Shown: positions 25,982 to 35,027, numbered from the stretch's first letter. The stretch is 64,000 bases of DNA from CAIYRG01 sp963747255 (GCA_963747255.1 CAVVEG010000006.1:62001-126000), one strand, 5' to 3'. Made by a program: numbers and translations. Notes: generated by a model from the letters alone, not told the origin.

Positions 25982-26572
25982 GTGAGAGCCGGTCAATCGG
26001 TCAAAACAAACCCATTCCGCCAGCAATTGCTGTTTCTGCGCGGGCTGATTGCCAATCCGCTGGCAGTCGGGGCCATTGCGCCATCAAGTCCGGCGCTGGC
26101 GCGGGCTGTTGCGGCGCAGGTTGATCCCGCGCTCGAAGGGCCTGTGCTCGAACTCGGACCCGGGACGGGATCCATGACGCGAGAGCTGCTGGCGCGTGGA
26201 ATCACCCCGGAGCGAATGGTCCTGATCGAATGGGACCCGAATTTCGCACGGACTATTGCGGCTGAGTTCCCAGGGGTAAAAGTCATCCGCGGGGACGCTT
26301 TCGACCTTGACGGGACATTGCCGAAGGTCGGGTTTCGCCAGTTCGCGGCGATCGTCTCCGGAATCCCGCTTCTGAACCATTCGCTCGCCAAACGATCCGC
26401 GCTTGTAGAGGCTGCGTTCCGTCGGCTCGCACCCGGCGCTCCGATGATCCAGTTTTCCTACGGACTTTCCGCGCCCGTAAAGCCGCCGCCCGAAATCAGC
26501 GTCCGATCTGCCGCATTTGTCTGGAAGAATCTGCCACCTGCGACCGTCTGGGTGTATCGCCGGCGCACGTAG
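25982..26572 (+). CDS. pmtA: Phospholipid N-methyltransferase-like (PmtA type)
   Basis: 196 residues from the GTG at 25982, which has GAGGG just upstream. The opening FLRGLIANPLAVGAIAPSSPALARAVA and the SAM-binding VLELGPGTGSMTRELL are characteristic of the Rhodobacter/Sinorhizobium PmtA family; later IVSGIPLLNH and the C-terminal VWVYRRR fit too. The enzyme methylates phosphatidylethanolamine stepwise to phosphatidylcholine at the inner membrane. It converges with pssA and psd, whose products make its substrate, supporting the call over a generic rRNA-adenine-methylase relative. Confidence 0.8.
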   Translation: MRAGQSVKTNPFRQQLLFLRGLIANPLAVGAIAPSSPALARAVAAQVDPALEGPVLELGPGTGSMTRELLARGITPERMVLIEWDPNFARTIAAEFPGVKVIRGDAFDLDGTLPKVGFRQFAAIVSGIPLLNHSLAKRSALVEAAFRRLAPGAPMIQFSYGLSAPVKPPPEISVRSAAFVWKNLPPATVWVYRRRT

Positions 26573-26588
26573 TGCACCGAGAACGGCA

Positions 26589-27404
26589 TCAGGTCTCGGG
26601 CTGTTCTTCTGCCGCTTCCTCGATTGCCGCGTGAATACCGAAGGGAATTGAGCCCAGATAGATGGCAAGTCCGAATATCAGCGTTGTCCATGGAAGGTAG
26701 ACCATGGCCGGAATCAGCGCGGCGGCCAAAACATAGGCCGCAATTTTTCCGTTGTGGTCGAGCTTCACATATTTCAGCGACGGTGTCGGCACGCGACTGA
26801 CCATCAGAATTGAGGTCACCCCGATCAGCACCAGTGAAATGGCGGGGGCGCGGACAAATTCGGTCGAAAACTCAAAGCTGAGCAGCAGCGGCAGGAGCAT
26901 GATGCAGGCGGCAGCCGGGGTGGGCAGACCTGTGAACCAGGGGTGCGATTGCGATGCGCCTTCGTCGCGTGCAGCCTGGATGTTGAACCGCGCCAGGCGT
27001 AGTGCGCTGCAGGCGCAGAAAATCAGCGCCGCGACCCATCCGGCGCCGCCCATCTGCGACAGGCTCCAGGTGTAAATCAGTACCGCGGGGGCCACGCCAA
27101 AACTGACCAGATCGGCAAGGGAATCCAGTTGCACGCCGAACCGGCTGTCGGCGCCGAGCCAGCGCGCGGCGCGGCCGTCCAGCATGTCGAAAACCATTGC
27201 GCAAAAGATCGCAGCGACCGCAAGACGCCAATCGTCCGTCAGAGCAAAGCGGATCGACGTTGCCCCGGAGCAAAGGCCAAGCAGCGTCAACGCGCTCGGG
27301 ATGATGCGGCTGACGGACAAATCTTCCAACCTGTCTTCCAGCCGCTCAAGCCGCGCGGAGGCCCATTGCCTGGGAGTGAGTCTGTCGTCACGCATCTGTC
27401 GCAT
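26589..27404 (-). CDS. pssA: CDP-diacylglycerol-serine O-phosphatidyltransferase
   Basis: 271 residues, multi-pass membrane protein. The CDP-alcohol phosphotransferase signature D-G-x2-A-R-x8-G-x3-D-x3-D is seen in DMLDGRAARWLGADSRFGVQLDSLADL, written here as DGRAAR, then GVQLDSLAD. The enzyme joins CDP-diacylglycerol and serine to phosphatidylserine. The N-terminus could be at 27404 or 27395; the former is chosen with a nearby AGGA. psd lies 99 bp upstream on the same strand and uses the product, so they form a two-gene unit. Confidence 0.93.
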   Translation of the reverse strand: MRQMRDDRLTPRQWASARLERLEDRLEDLSVSRIIPSALTLLGLCSGATSIRFALTDDWRLAVAAIFCAMVFDMLDGRAARWLGADSRFGVQLDSLADLVSFGVAPAVLIYTWSLSQMGGAGWVAALIFCACSALRLARFNIQAARDEGASQSHPWFTGLPTPAAACIMLLPLLLSFEFSTEFVRAPAISLVLIGVTSILMVSRVPTPSLKYVKLDHNGKIAAYVLAAALIPAMVYLPWTTLIFGLAIYLGSIPFGIHAAIEEAAEEQPET

Positions 27405-27503
27405 GGTCCTGTTAAAGCACCTTCTGCCGAGGTGTGCGCAGATCGGCAGAAAATGCATGCCAAAACAGTAGGGCTATTCTGCCGTCAAAAGCGAAATAAG
27501 CCC

Positions 27504-28223
27504 TTAATTGCCTACCAACCTTGCCAGAACCGTTTCCCCGGCCCTGACGCGTTGTTTCTCGCGCACCATCACTGTTGCGTCCGGCGGTAGATACACATCC
27601 AGCCGGCTACCGAAACGGATTATCCCAAAACGCTCGCCCCGGCGTACCTTTTGCCCCTCCAGAAGATCGCATTGGATGCGCCGCGCGATCAATCCGGCAA
27701 TTTGTATCACGGCCAACGCGGCGCCGTCTCGGTTTTCTTCGGGCTCGATCCGGATCGCCATCCGCTCATTATGTTCGCTGGCCTTGTCGAACGAGGCATT
27801 GAAAAACCTGCCATGGCGGTATTTCAGCGCGATGACGCGGCCGTCAACCGGGATCCGGTTCACGTGAACGTTGAATACGTCCATGAATATACTGAGGCGC
27901 ACATGCGGAGTTTGGCCCATTCCCAATTCATGTGGCGGAATCGCCTGCACAACGGGAAGCATCTTTCCGTCCGCCGGGCTGACCACGAGTCCCCTGCCCT
28001 GCGGCGTTTTTCTTTCCGGATCGCGGAAAAACAGAACGCACCACAGCGTGAAGGGGAGAAAGACCAGCCCCACCCAGCCTGCGACGGCGAAAAGCGCAAC
28101 ATTGGCTATCACGGCCACCGCGATGAACCGCCAACCCTCGCGGTGGATGGGAATTCTCAAACCTCTCTCCCGCAAATTGGCGGTTGGACGGGCGTGTTTC
28201 GACGCCTGCGCATCGTGGAGCAT
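27504..28223 (-). CDS. psd: Phosphatidylserine decarboxylase proenzyme (short type)
   Basis: About 239 residues. The GS self-cleavage site that makes the pyruvoyl cofactor is seen in IIRFGSRLDVYLPP near the C-terminus. Further family blocks: PIHREGWRFI at the N-terminus, a TM pair, FFRDPER and VVSPADGKMLPV, FMDVFNVHVNRIP. It converts phosphatidylserine to phosphatidylethanolamine. The start is uncertain: the ATG at 28223 lacks a ribosome site, and a TTG just before RIPIHREG, behind GGGAGAGAGG, would match the usual family N-terminus better. Confidence 0.92.
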   Translation of the reverse strand: MLHDAQASKHARPTANLRERGLRIPIHREGWRFIAVAVIANVALFAVAGWVGLVFLPFTLWCVLFFRDPERKTPQGRGLVVSPADGKMLPVVQAIPPHELGMGQTPHVRLSIFMDVFNVHVNRIPVDGRVIALKYRHGRFFNASFDKASEHNERMAIRIEPEENRDGAALAVIQIAGLIARRIQCDLLEGQKVRRGERFGIIRFGSRLDVYLPPDATVMVREKQRVRAGETVLARLVGN

Positions 28224-28338
28224 CCAGGAACAGCCGCATGCCGGCCAATAAGGGCGCGGCACGGTGTCATTGTCCGACGCTGCCCCCGGTTATGACGCAG
28301 TCACTCCACTTTTGCCAGCAACGCAATTGTGAGCCATC

Positions 28339-28902
28339 TCAACGGTTCAGGCCCGGCTGCCAGAGCACGTCCGCTGCACCACCGTCATTGGCAAGGCGCG
28401 CCAGCACAAACAGGAGATCGGAGAGCCGATTCAGGTATTTCAGCAGTTCGGGATTGAGAGGTTCGCCGGCCCCGAGTTCGGCGACGTTACACTCCGCCCT
28501 GCGCACAATGGTTCGGGCAAGATGCAAATGCGCGGAGGCCACCGACCCTCCCGGCAGAACAAAGCTGGCAAGTGGCCCAAGCGTGGGGCCGATACGATCG
28601 ATTTCAAGTTCGAGGGCATCAACCTGCCCGGCAGACAGGCGCAGACGCGGACGCTCCGCATCCTCCTGTTGGGGAACGCAAAGATCGGCCCCGAGATCAA
28701 ACAAATCGTTTTGTACACGGAGCAACAGGGCCTCAATTCCTCCACCGCCGGAATGGGCAATTGCAACGCCGATTGCGGCATTGGCTTCATCGACGCTGCC
28801 CATCGCGCGTACCCGCAGCGCATACTTCGCGACGCGGGCGCCATCGCCGAGAGAGGTCGCGCCTCCGTCGCCGCCGCGGGTGTAAATGCGATCGATCCTC
28901 AT
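28339..28902 (-). CDS. PduO-type corrinoid adenosyltransferase
   Basis: 187 residues. Family blocks: IYTRGGDGGATSLGDG (ATP loop) at the N-terminus, AMGSVDEANAAIG, then RRAECNVAEL and YLNRLSDLLFVLAR at the C-terminus. The enzyme transfers the adenosyl group of ATP to cob(I)alamin, giving adenosylcobalamin. It is transcribed away from a B12 riboswitch and BtuB-like receptor gene 385 bp away, so uptake and activation of B12 are neighbours. Not the CobA/BtuR type, which has a different Walker A. Confidence 0.93.
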   Translation of the reverse strand: MRIDRIYTRGGDGGATSLGDGARVAKYALRVRAMGSVDEANAAIGVAIAHSGGGGIEALLLRVQNDLFDLGADLCVPQQEDAERPRLRLSAGQVDALELEIDRIGPTLGPLASFVLPGGSVASAHLHLARTIVRRAECNVAELGAGEPLNPELLKYLNRLSDLLFVLARLANDGGAADVLWQPGLNR

Positions 28903-28984
28903 GGGCGTCCTGCTCCACAGCGATTCAATTCCTCTGCTGTTTTAACGTTGACCGATTGACGGCGAAAGCGCGAGTCACCTAAAC

Positions 28985-29145
28985 AGCGGTTACGCAGGGT
29001 CAAGGGAACGCGGTTTGAAACCGCGGCTGCCCCCGCAACTGTAGCCGGCGAGCCGTCGCTCACATGCCACTGGGCCAAACCCGGGAAGGCGAGCGATGGC
29101 GCAAGAGCCGGGAGCCAGGAGACCTGCCCTGTGCGTCGTCCTGCT
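28985..29145 (+). promoter_or_regulatory. Cobalamin (B12) riboswitch upstream of btuB-like gene
   Basis: Reads as the AdoCbl aptamer: an early GGTCAAGGGAACGCGGTTTG segment with a GAAACCGCGGCTGCCCCCGC arm, then the conserved GCCACTGGG, GGGAAGGCG and the B12 box region AGCCAGGAGACCTGCC. These blocks occur in the proper order over about 160 nt. It ends about 140 nt before the btuB-like start. Vitamin B12 binding should shut down expression of the receptor. Exact limits are approximate since no folding was computed. Confidence 0.92.
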
Positions 29146-29287
29146 TTCGGCCGGGGTGCGCCGTGGGCTGCGGGGATATCCCGCTGTGGCGACTGGTTTG
29201 AAGTCGTCGCCGTGGGTGCATTCGCGATCCAACCGGAATCCGATCACGTTCGCCGGCAACTCCTGGTTTGCACAACGGGAGGGCTTG

Positions 29288-31216
29288 ATGCGTCGTGATT
29301 TCATTGTGCTTCTGCTTTCGGCTGCGATTCCTGCAGCCGCTCTGGCGGAAGAACCGGTTCCCGGAGACAATCTGGAGCGGGTGGTCGTCAGCGCCACGCG
29401 CAGCGAGCAAAATCGCGACCTGACCGGAACGTCGGTGTCGGTGATCACATCCGGCGATCTTGCAACCGAACATATTGATATTGTGACGGACGCGCTGAGC
29501 GAAACACCGGGGCTTACCGTTGTACGGAATGGTGGCCCCGGCCAAACAACTACATTAGGACTGCGTGGCACAGCGGCCGGGCAAACGATGGTCGTGGTGG
29601 ACGGCGTTCGCATCAACGATCCGAGCGCCACCGACGGCACCGCCATTCTTTCCGATCTCCTGGTCAATAACATCGATCGCATCGAGGTGCTGAGGGGACC
29701 CCAGAGCACGCTCTATGGCAGCGACGCGATCGGCGGCGTGGTGGATATTCTGACACGGCGCGGCGGCGCGACACCGTTTGTCATGACCGCGACGGGAGAA
29801 GGCGGAAGTTTCGGCGCGTTCCGGCTGAACGCCGCGGCAAACGGCACTGCCGGAGGGGTGGAATACGGCGCAGGGCTCAATCTGTACACAACGGAAGGGA
29901 TCGCGGCTGCGGACACGAGGCCGGTTAGGGTCGACCCCGACGGTTACCGGAATATCGGGATCACCGGCAATCTCCGGGTGCCCGTTGCAGCCAATGCAAG
30001 CGTGGATGCACGCGCCTATTACGTGAATGCAGAAACCGTGTTCGACGGATTTCCGCCGCCAGATTACAAATTGCAGTACACGGGTGAATATGGCCGGGAC
30101 GAATTGCTCGCCCTTTACGGCGGGTTGAATTTCAGTTTGTTGGACGAACAATTCCGCAACCGCATCGCCGTGACCGAACGCGACAGCGATCGCATAAATT
30201 ACAATCCCGGGCTGAGCCTTCCTGAAGATTTTTATGCCAAAGGAAGCGCCACGGATTTCGAATACCAGGGCATATTCGATGCAACGCCTTCGGATCAGCT
30301 CACATTCGGCGCCGAGAGTCTGCGCACGGATTTGCGTACGGGATCGCCTGCTCCGGGCGAACCAAACCCTGCTCCCGTGCGGGGACATACGCGGATCGAC
30401 AGCGTTTATGCACAGTATCAGACAACATTGTTGCGGCAACTGACGCTGACCGGCGGGTTCCGCCATGACGACGATTCTGATTTCGGCGGTCATGATTCGG
30501 TCAAAACGGCCGCGGCATGGGCCTTGTTCGCCGGCAACACGATTTTGCGCGCGAATTACGGCGACGGGTTCAAGGCGCCGTCGCTTTACGAATTGTATTC
30601 CCCCTATTCCAACCCGGTCGAGAGACTGGCGCCCGAAACGTCACATGGCTGGGAGGCCGGTCTCGACCAGAAGCTTCTGCAGGGAAACGGGACCATCTCG
30701 CTGGTGTATTTTCAGCGGCGCACCAATGACCAGATCGACTTCTTCGACTGCTTTGCCGTCACCTCATCTGCCTGCGCGAAGAGGCCATTTGGCTATTACG
30801 CGAACATCGTGAGGACGCGCGCCGAAGGCGTTGAGATCGAGGCCGGAGCAAGAATTTTCGAGACCCTTCATTTGTATGGGAATGTGACCGATATGAAGGC
30901 TGTCGACCTGATGACAGGCGGCGATCTTGCGCGCCGGCCCCGGTTGACAGCGAACGCACGCATTGTCTGGACACCGGATGGGCGCTGGTCGTTGGGCGCG
31001 AGCGGGTCCTTCACCGGAAAGCGTTTCGATAATGCCGCCGACGCCGTCGATCTTGCGGCGTTCACGGTATTCGATCTCTTCGGCTCCTACGCGATCAACG
31101 ACCGATTGCAGCTTTACGCAAGGGGAGAGAACATTTTCGACCGTCGCTACGAAACCGCGGCGGGGTATCGCGCCCTGCCCCGCACACTTACCGCCGGTCT
31201 GAGGCTTTCGCTGTAA
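29288..31216 (+). CDS. btuB: TonB-dependent cobalamin receptor (BtuB-like)
   Basis: 642 residues, an outer-membrane TonB-dependent receptor. A signal peptide (MRRDFIVLLLSAAIPAAALA) precedes a TonB box-like region LERVVVSATR, the plug domain (TETPGLTVVRNGGPGQTTTL type, ending RIEVLRGPQSTLYGSDAIGGVVDI) and a 22-strand barrel ending in LTAGLRLSL. The start at 29288 has GGGAGG 6 nt upstream; an upstream in-frame ORF runs into the riboswitch and is not real. The riboswitch in front points to cobalamin rather than iron-siderophore as ligand. Confidence 0.93.
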   Translation: MRRDFIVLLLSAAIPAAALAEEPVPGDNLERVVVSATRSEQNRDLTGTSVSVITSGDLATEHIDIVTDALSETPGLTVVRNGGPGQTTTLGLRGTAAGQTMVVVDGVRINDPSATDGTAILSDLLVNNIDRIEVLRGPQSTLYGSDAIGGVVDILTRRGGATPFVMTATGEGGSFGAFRLNAAANGTAGGVEYGAGLNLYTTEGIAAADTRPVRVDPDGYRNIGITGNLRVPVAANASVDARAYYVNAETVFDGFPPPDYKLQYTGEYGRDELLALYGGLNFSLLDEQFRNRIAVTERDSDRINYNPGLSLPEDFYAKGSATDFEYQGIFDATPSDQLTFGAESLRTDLRTGSPAPGEPNPAPVRGHTRIDSVYAQYQTTLLRQLTLTGGFRHDDDSDFGGHDSVKTAAAWALFAGNTILRANYGDGFKAPSLYELYSPYSNPVERLAPETSHGWEAGLDQKLLQGNGTISLVYFQRRTNDQIDFFDCFAVTSSACAKRPFGYYANIVRTRAEGVEIEAGARIFETLHLYGNVTDMKAVDLMTGGDLARRPRLTANARIVWTPDGRWSLGASGSFTGKRFDNAADAVDLAAFTVFDLFGSYAINDRLQLYARGENIFDRRYETAAGYRALPRTLTAGLRLSL

Positions 31217-31347
31217 CCGGCGCGGCGATTTCGTTCAGCTTTTGCGGTTTGACTTCAAACATAATAAAAGGCGTCATCCGTTTACATGATCCATTTTTCG
31301 CGCCGAAGGGGAAGCCAACCCGGCGAGAATGGTCCAGGGAGGAAACA

Positions 31348-32391
31348 ATGCAGCGATTTCCGGTGATCTATGCGGTTGCGTTCATCGTCGCCGCCCCGTC
31401 TGCGGCGCCCGCACAACAGAACGAGAGCTCGGGACCATATCGCGTACTCAAGACCGCAAAAGCGGGCGGCGAAGGGGGCTTTGACTATGTCAATGTGGAT
31501 GTGGACGGCCGCCGCCTTTACATCGCGCGGCGCGGAAACGGCGCGCGGATCACGGTGTTCGATCTTGATACGCTGAACCAGGTTGGAGAAATCCCCAACA
31601 CGAATGCGCATGGCGCGGTGGTGGATGCGAAGACCGGCCACGGGTTCGCCAGCAGCAAACCGGTGCTGATGTTCAACTCAAAAACCCTGAAACCGATCAA
31701 GACAATCGACGTGCAGGGTAATCCCGACGGCATGTTCTTCGACGCCTATAATCAGCGGGTTTATATCCTCAGCCATGTGGCGCCGACGGCTACCGTGATC
31801 GATTCGAAAGACGGTTCGGTCGTGGGAACAATCGATCTCGGCGGTGCGCCGGAACAGATGGCCAGTGACGGTCGCGGGCATCTTTATGTCGATATCGAAG
31901 ACAAGGGCAATGTCGCGGTGGTGGACGCGAACACGCTGGCGGTTACCGCCCACTATGATCTGTCAGGTCAGGGCGGCGTTTGCGCAGGACTGGCGATGGA
32001 TCCCAAAAACCGCGTTCTGTTCGCCGCCTGCCGCAATCCGCAGAATATGGTGATGCTGAATGCGGACAACGGAAAAATCATGGGCACCGTTCCGCTTGGC
32101 AGAGGCACGGATGGCGCGGTTTTCAATCCCGTTTCAATGGAAGCATACAGTTCGCAGGTCGATGGCACTCTGACGGTGGTAAAGGAAAGCAGCCCAACCC
32201 GTTTTGCGATCGAACAGACGCTGCCGACCATGCCGAGCGCCAAAACCATGGCGCTGGACAGCAAGACCAATCATCTGATTCTGATCGGCGCCGATTTTCC
32301 ACCTGCGCCGCCCCGGCCGGCGCAGGGCGGACAGGGCAATCCCAATCCGATGATTCCCGGCTCCTTTACGATTCTGGTCGTCGGAAAATAG
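31348..32391 (+). CDS. Secreted YncE-like beta-propeller protein
   Basis: 347 residues with a signal peptide (FPVIYAVAFIVAAPSAAPAQ). The body is made of 40-residue propeller repeats such as VFDLDTLNQVGEIPNT, VIDSKDGSVVGTIDLGGAPEQ, VVDANTLAVTAHYDLSG and MLNADNGKIMGTVPLGRGTDG, i.e. a seven-blade YncE/40-residue YVTN type. Start at 31348 has AGGGAGG 6 nt upstream. It follows the cobalamin receptor after 131 bp on the same strand but no known functional link exists. Ligand unknown. Confidence 0.85.
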   Translation: MQRFPVIYAVAFIVAAPSAAPAQQNESSGPYRVLKTAKAGGEGGFDYVNVDVDGRRLYIARRGNGARITVFDLDTLNQVGEIPNTNAHGAVVDAKTGHGFASSKPVLMFNSKTLKPIKTIDVQGNPDGMFFDAYNQRVYILSHVAPTATVIDSKDGSVVGTIDLGGAPEQMASDGRGHLYVDIEDKGNVAVVDANTLAVTAHYDLSGQGGVCAGLAMDPKNRVLFAACRNPQNMVMLNADNGKIMGTVPLGRGTDGAVFNPVSMEAYSSQVDGTLTVVKESSPTRFAIEQTLPTMPSAKTMALDSKTNHLILIGADFPPAPPRPAQGGQGNPNPMIPGSFTILVVGK

Positions 32392-32392
32392 A

Positions 32393-32433
32393 TTTGCGCA
32401 TCAATAAAGTTGGTAACTTTTTGATGATGCAAA
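32393..32433 (+). terminator. Long AT-rich hairpin after the propeller gene
   Basis: Arms TTTGCGCATCAA and TTGATGATGCAAA, plus an inner AAAGTT-GGT-AACTTT stem, make one long imperfect hairpin of about 17 bp, starting two nt after the stop codon. No T-run follows, so it may be a 3'-end stabiliser rather than a classical terminator; its A/T-rich make-up differs from the flanks. Confidence 0.4.
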
Positions 32434-32500
32434 GGGCGTTCATCCGTTATTCAGGTGCGAAGGCTTAAGCGATCTGCCCGGCTGGGGCCGAGGGCAGCGC

Positions 32501-32680
32501 ATGAGCAACCGCCAACGTGTTGCGGACCAGATTCGGCATTACCGTCAACTTGCGCAAATCGCGTCGGACTGCGCCCGCACCAACAGCGTGCATTCGTCGG
32601 AATATCTTCAGCTATCCCGGCAGTGGATTGCTTTGGCCGACAGGCTGGAGCAGGAGCCGCAGGACAAAGCCGGTTCCTGA
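32501..32680 (+). CDS. Small hypothetical protein (59 residues)
   Basis: A 59-residue ORF with GAGGG about 6 nt before the ATG, starting MSNRQRVADQIRHYRQLA and continuing SEYLQLSRQWIALADRLEQE. It looks all-helical and amphipathic, with one cysteine. The layout (short helix, SxxYxxLaxxWxxLA) is seen in small alphaproteobacterial proteins of unknown function; this is recollection, not a search. It lies between the propeller gene and the TctC-type gene. Confidence 0.55.
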   Translation: MSNRQRVADQIRHYRQLAQIASDCARTNSVHSSEYLQLSRQWIALADRLEQEPQDKAGS

Positions 32681-32745
32681 ACGCTGATCCTCTGGTCGTG
32701 CGATGAGATGCGCGATAAAGTCTCGCTGTCTTCGGGAGAGCCGCG

Positions 32746-33744
32746 ATGTCGGGACGTGTGTTTGCGGCAATATTGGTCGCTCTGGCAATCGCACAGCCCG
32801 CGCCGGCCGCGGAACGCGGGGCGTTCCGGGATAAAACGATCACCTACATCGTGGCCACAACGCCGGGTGGCGGTTACGATTCGTATGGCCGTCTGATTGC
32901 CCGATATCTGCAGGCCCATCTGCCCGGATCGCGTATCATTGTGAAGAATGTGCCCGGCGCCGGTAACATCATAGGCGCGAACGCAATCTATTCGGCGCGG
33001 CCCGACGGCCTGACCATCGGCATGTTCAATACGGGCCTGATTTACGATCAGTTGATTCACCGGCAGGGCGTCATGTTCGATCTGACGAAGTTCAGCTGGA
33101 TCGGAAAAGCGGCCAATGATACGCGCGGATTGCTGATTGCGACCAATTCGCCTTACCGGAAAATAGACGATCTGCTGAAAGCAAGAACGCCGATCAAATT
33201 CGCGGCGTCCGGCGTCGGCGCGGCGTCCTACAACGACACGCGCATTCTCGCCGATGCACTTCATCTCAATGTGCAGATCGTAAACGGCTTTACCGGCAAT
33301 GAAGGCGAAATGAGCATGCTCCGCGGCGAGGTCGTGGCGCAGGTGGGCACGGTCAATTCGCTGAAAGAGTTTGTCGCAAGCGGCCATGGATTCTGGGCGC
33401 TTGCGCTGTCAGGAGATTCCAAAGCACTTCCGGGCGTCCCCAGAATGGCGGATTACGTAAAGGACGACCGCGGAAGGAAATTGCTGGCGCTTCTGCAGGC
33501 GCTTTCAGAACTCGGGAGACTTACCGCAGGACCGCCTGGAATTCCGCCCAATCTGCTCGCCGCCGAGCGGGCCGCCATGACGGAAGTGATCCACGATCCG
33601 GCATTTCTCGCCGATGCGAAGCGGCTCGGATTGCCGATCGATTATTTGCCGGGTGAGGCGGTTGAAGCCAGAATGAAAAGCGCAATGAATCAGCCGCGGG
33701 AAACCGTGGAAGCGCTGCAGAAGGCCGCGGGCGGAGGAGGCTGA
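32746..33744 (+). CDS. Tripartite tricarboxylate transporter substrate-binding protein (TctC/Bug family)
   Basis: 332 residues with a signal peptide (VFAAILVALAIAQPAPAAE). Bug-family blocks: TYIVATTPGGGYDSYGRLIARYL at the N-terminus, VPGAGNIIGANAIYSARPDG, and ASGVGAASYNDTRIL. The protein would bind a carboxylated solute in the periplasm. The membrane partners TctA and TctB are absent here, so this is an orphan receptor, as is common in genomes with many Bug proteins. Ligand unknown. It ends 4 bp before a convergent FKBP gene. Confidence 0.88.
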   Translation: MSGRVFAAILVALAIAQPAPAAERGAFRDKTITYIVATTPGGGYDSYGRLIARYLQAHLPGSRIIVKNVPGAGNIIGANAIYSARPDGLTIGMFNTGLIYDQLIHRQGVMFDLTKFSWIGKAANDTRGLLIATNSPYRKIDDLLKARTPIKFAASGVGAASYNDTRILADALHLNVQIVNGFTGNEGEMSMLRGEVVAQVGTVNSLKEFVASGHGFWALALSGDSKALPGVPRMADYVKDDRGRKLLALLQALSELGRLTAGPPGIPPNLLAAERAAMTEVIHDPAFLADAKRLGLPIDYLPGEAVEARMKSAMNQPRETVEALQKAAGGGG

Positions 33745-33748
33745 CCGG

Positions 33749-34210
33749 TCAGGGCTTCGTCTTCACGGCAAACAGCTCCATCTCGAAGATAAGATTCTGA
33801 TTGGGCGGGACATTGCCTGCGCGATTGGCGCCGTAACCAAGGGCGGAGGGTATGACCAATTCCCACTGATCACCCTCCTTCATCAGCGCAAGCGCCTCCC
33901 TCCAACCGGGAATGAGCTGCGCGACCGGCAGGTCGTGGGTTTGGCCGGGCTTCGTCTGGTCGAAGACGTAGCCGTCCACCAGCGAGCCCTTATAGGAAAC
34001 CGTAACGATATCGTCCGGCCCGGGAGAACGGCCGGTTCCGGACTTGATGATGCGGTATTGCAAACCGCTCGGGCGCACAATCACGCCCGGTTTCATAGCG
34101 TTTGCGGCAAGATATTCCTGATTGGCCTGGGGACTGATGTCGCCGGCCACCGCGGGGCCGGCGACAGCAACGGCGAAGACAGCGGCTGCTGCGAGTGCTT
34201 GTCGGATCAT
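33749..34210 (-). CDS. Periplasmic FKBP-type peptidyl-prolyl isomerase
   Basis: 153 residues. Signal peptide (QALAAAAVFAVAVAGPAVAG), then one FKBP domain: YRIIKSGTGRSPGPDDIVTV, GYVFDQTKPGQ, LIPGWREALALMKEGDQW and IPSALGYGANRAG, all canonical for FkpA/Mip-type isomerases. The N-terminal dimerisation helices of FkpA are missing, so this is the short form. It would help fold envelope proteins at proline bonds. Start at 34210 has GGAG about 6 nt upstream. Confidence 0.92.
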   Translation of the reverse strand: MIRQALAAAAVFAVAVAGPAVAGDISPQANQEYLAANAMKPGVIVRPSGLQYRIIKSGTGRSPGPDDIVTVSYKGSLVDGYVFDQTKPGQTHDLPVAQLIPGWREALALMKEGDQWELVIPSALGYGANRAGNVPPNQNLIFEMELFAVKTKP

Positions 34211-34270
34211 GACTTCTCCGCTGGGGCAGGACTGCGTCCGGTTCCAGATATGTGCGGGCACAAAGTCGAG

Positions 34271-35011
34271 TCAACCGATTCGTTCGATCAGGGCGCGTGC
34301 GGCTGCGGGCGCCCGCAGTTTTGCACCCGATATGAAATAAATGAAGACGTCGCCGCGCTTTGCCCAGGTTCGGGCGCGATTGGCCCAGTGATCAAGTTGA
34401 GCTTCGGAATAGCCCGTGGGTATCTCTTCCTCCGCCCGCATCAAACGCGCATAAGTGAAATCCCCGGTCGCGGCTGCGATTGCAGGAAAATCAGGAGAAT
34501 CCGCAAACACAACGGCGCAGGCATAATGGTCTGCAAGGTCATGGAGCTGCTGACAGTTGAAACTCGCATTGCGGACTTCGAGTGCGTGCCGCAGCGGTTG
34601 ACGGTTGATCTCCCGTGGCAGCAGTTTCAGGAATGCTTCGAAATCTCCGGCATGGAATTTCTTTGTCGCGGCAAATTGCCAGTTGATCGGGCCCAGTCTG
34701 TCCCCCAGCTCCGCGATGCCCTGATGGACAAAACGCTCAATCGCCTCGCCCGCCCCGGCAAGCACTTTGCGGTTCGTGCAATAGCGCGAACCCTTCAGCG
34801 AAAAGACAAAGCCATCCGGGGTTTCATCGCGCCATCGGGCAAAATTTTCCGGTTTGAACGACGAATAAAATGTGCCGTTAATTTCGATCGATGAGAGCTG
34901 GCGGCTGGCGAATTCGAGTTCGCGGCGTTGCGGCAGACCTTCGGGGTAGAAGACGCCGCGCCAGGGCTTGTAATCCCAACCGCCGATGCCGACGCGCGTC
35001 CTGCCGGTCAT
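34271..35011 (-). CDS. DUF72 family protein (YecE-like)
   Basis: 246 residues, TIM-barrel-like DUF72. Family blocks: VGIGGWDYKPWRGVFYPEG at the N-terminus, FASRQLSSIEINGTFYSS, and later HALEVRNASF and FTYARLMRAEE. Biochemical role of the family is not established. Start at 35011 is the first Met before the VGIGGWDY block; an open frame extends 111 codons upstream but overlaps the next gene antisense-free and is not typical. Downstream of, and 16 bp from, a secreted protein gene on the same strand. Confidence 0.88.
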   Translation of the reverse strand: MTGRTRVGIGGWDYKPWRGVFYPEGLPQRRELEFASRQLSSIEINGTFYSSFKPENFARWRDETPDGFVFSLKGSRYCTNRKVLAGAGEAIERFVHQGIAELGDRLGPINWQFAATKKFHAGDFEAFLKLLPREINRQPLRHALEVRNASFNCQQLHDLADHYACAVVFADSPDFPAIAAATGDFTYARLMRAEEEIPTGYSEAQLDHWANRARTWAKRGDVFIYFISGAKLRAPAAARALIERIG

Positions 35012-35027
35012 CTCTGCGGGAGTCTTC

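Noticed and set aside
29096..29287. Upstream extension of the btuB-like frame by 64 codons
   Set aside because: It lies in the riboswitch; the signal peptide and ribosome site mark 29288 as the start.
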